In this document: one piece after another, positions 63,260 to 64,000 of the stretch
How positions within the stretch are numbered: position 1 is the stretch's first letter
How the letters are laid out: each line of letters starts with the position of its first letter
Source of the DNA: Atrina japonica
Lineage: Eukaryota > Mollusca > Bivalvia > Pterioida > Pinnidae
Direction: 5' to 3'
Length of the DNA stretch: 64,000 bases
Assembly: GCA_030159075.1 (NCBI GenBank)
Contig: BROG01000294.1
Span: 62,001-126,000 of the forward strand
The notes under the pieces: model-generated
Database searches by the model: none
Told to the model about the DNA's origin: nothing
Seen by the model: only the letters and a program-made list of their open reading frames with translations
Position numbers and translations under genes: made by a program

Positions 63260-64000
63260 AGCATTGTAGTTTCCGTGGGTCGAATTTAAAATCTGTTAGT
63301 TTTTTTTAGTAAAGTCTTAACCTTTTCCAATTGCAAAATCAGCTGAGACACCTATTGAAAGTCATTACTTTTGTCTTGACAAGATATTTCATCTTACTGG
63401 TGAATGTCACACATAAACATTTACACATACAGTCAATTCCACTTAATTGCATACCTGATAATTGCGTATTCCTGTTTATTTCATAAGAACTCAAAACATA
63501 AAACCATCCCCTATCTCTTGTATGTTAAATATTCCTCTTAGTTGCATAGGTTAAACCTAGAATTCCTGTTAATTGCATAAATCATAAAACATTCTCCAAA
63601 ATGTGAGAAAATGTACTGATTATGATTATGAGAAATTCTATATTGATATATTGATAAGTAAAAAGTATCGATATATCGATAAATTGAAAAATCTGGTACT
63701 TCTATGATTGCATTAAAAAAAAATAGATTCATTGTAAAATTTAGTTGTTTTATTGTATATTTGACCATCTGAAGATAAAAAAGCAATCCGTGCAAGGAAA
63801 ACATCATTTATTTGAACAAATTAAACAATTACAAAAAAATATATATAACATAGTTCAATAACATGAAGTAAAACAAATGGAAAATTTTGGAAATTGTAAA
63901 AGAAAATACATCCTGTGAAATGCATAATGAAATGTATCGATTCTTTAAAAGTGTATCAATTGTCATATCGAACCAATTTGTGTATCGATATATATCTATA
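63260..64000. other. Start of ATXN7 intron 9, no exon seen
   Basis: A TACAGT-group segment (ACAGTCAATTCCACTTAATT; CCTGTTAATTGCATAAATC) lies at 63430-63585. From 63630 to the edge there are repeated ATCGATATATCGAT-type palindromes, possibly a hAT-like element cut by the window end. No further ATXN7 exon is recognisable. Confidence 0.5.

Overview
This is nuclear DNA from an animal, most probably a bivalve or another marine mollusc. The evidence is AT-rich sequence, GT-AG introns of one to eleven kilobases, tRNA-derived SINEs, many short inverted-repeat DNA elements, and two long spliced genes with clear human relatives. The mollusc assignment is inference from repeat style, not from a diagnostic gene.

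Layout. Bases 1-4712 are a degenerate 44-bp satellite that runs off the left edge. It abuts a cleaner 62-bp tandem repeat (4713-5200). Bases 5200-10590 are intergenic with several non-autonomous transposon relics. THOC7 lies on the minus strand from 30363 down to 10594: 8 coding exons, 197 residues, complete. Only 291 bp separate its start codon from that of ATXN7 on the plus strand (30655 onward). That gap should be a shared bidirectional promoter and carries a doubled CRE-like site. ATXN7 has 9 coding exons in the window (890 codons, all phases agree). It is still open at a strong splice donor at 62932/62933, so its 3' end lies outside.

The two genes encode parts of the transcription and mRNA export machinery: THOC7 is a THO/TREX subunit and ataxin-7 anchors the deubiquitinase module of SAGA. 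In human the same two genes are also divergent neighbours (3p14), so the pair looks like ancient microsynteny.

Introns hold most of the window and are full of repeats: three copies of a tRNA-headed SINE with target-site duplications, a second SINE-like family, a hAT-like element with a perfect 8-bp duplication, a Tc1-like element interrupting a tandem array, elements whose ends carry kappaB-like motifs, and two 33-bp minisatellites apparently grown from the end of an inverted-repeat element. Most long open frames in the window are repeat-encoded or antisense shadows and are not listed as genes. I found no wholly new gene system. The most notable items are the conserved divergent pair, a GC-AG intron in THOC7, the polyglutamine-free ataxin-7, and the minisatellite origin.
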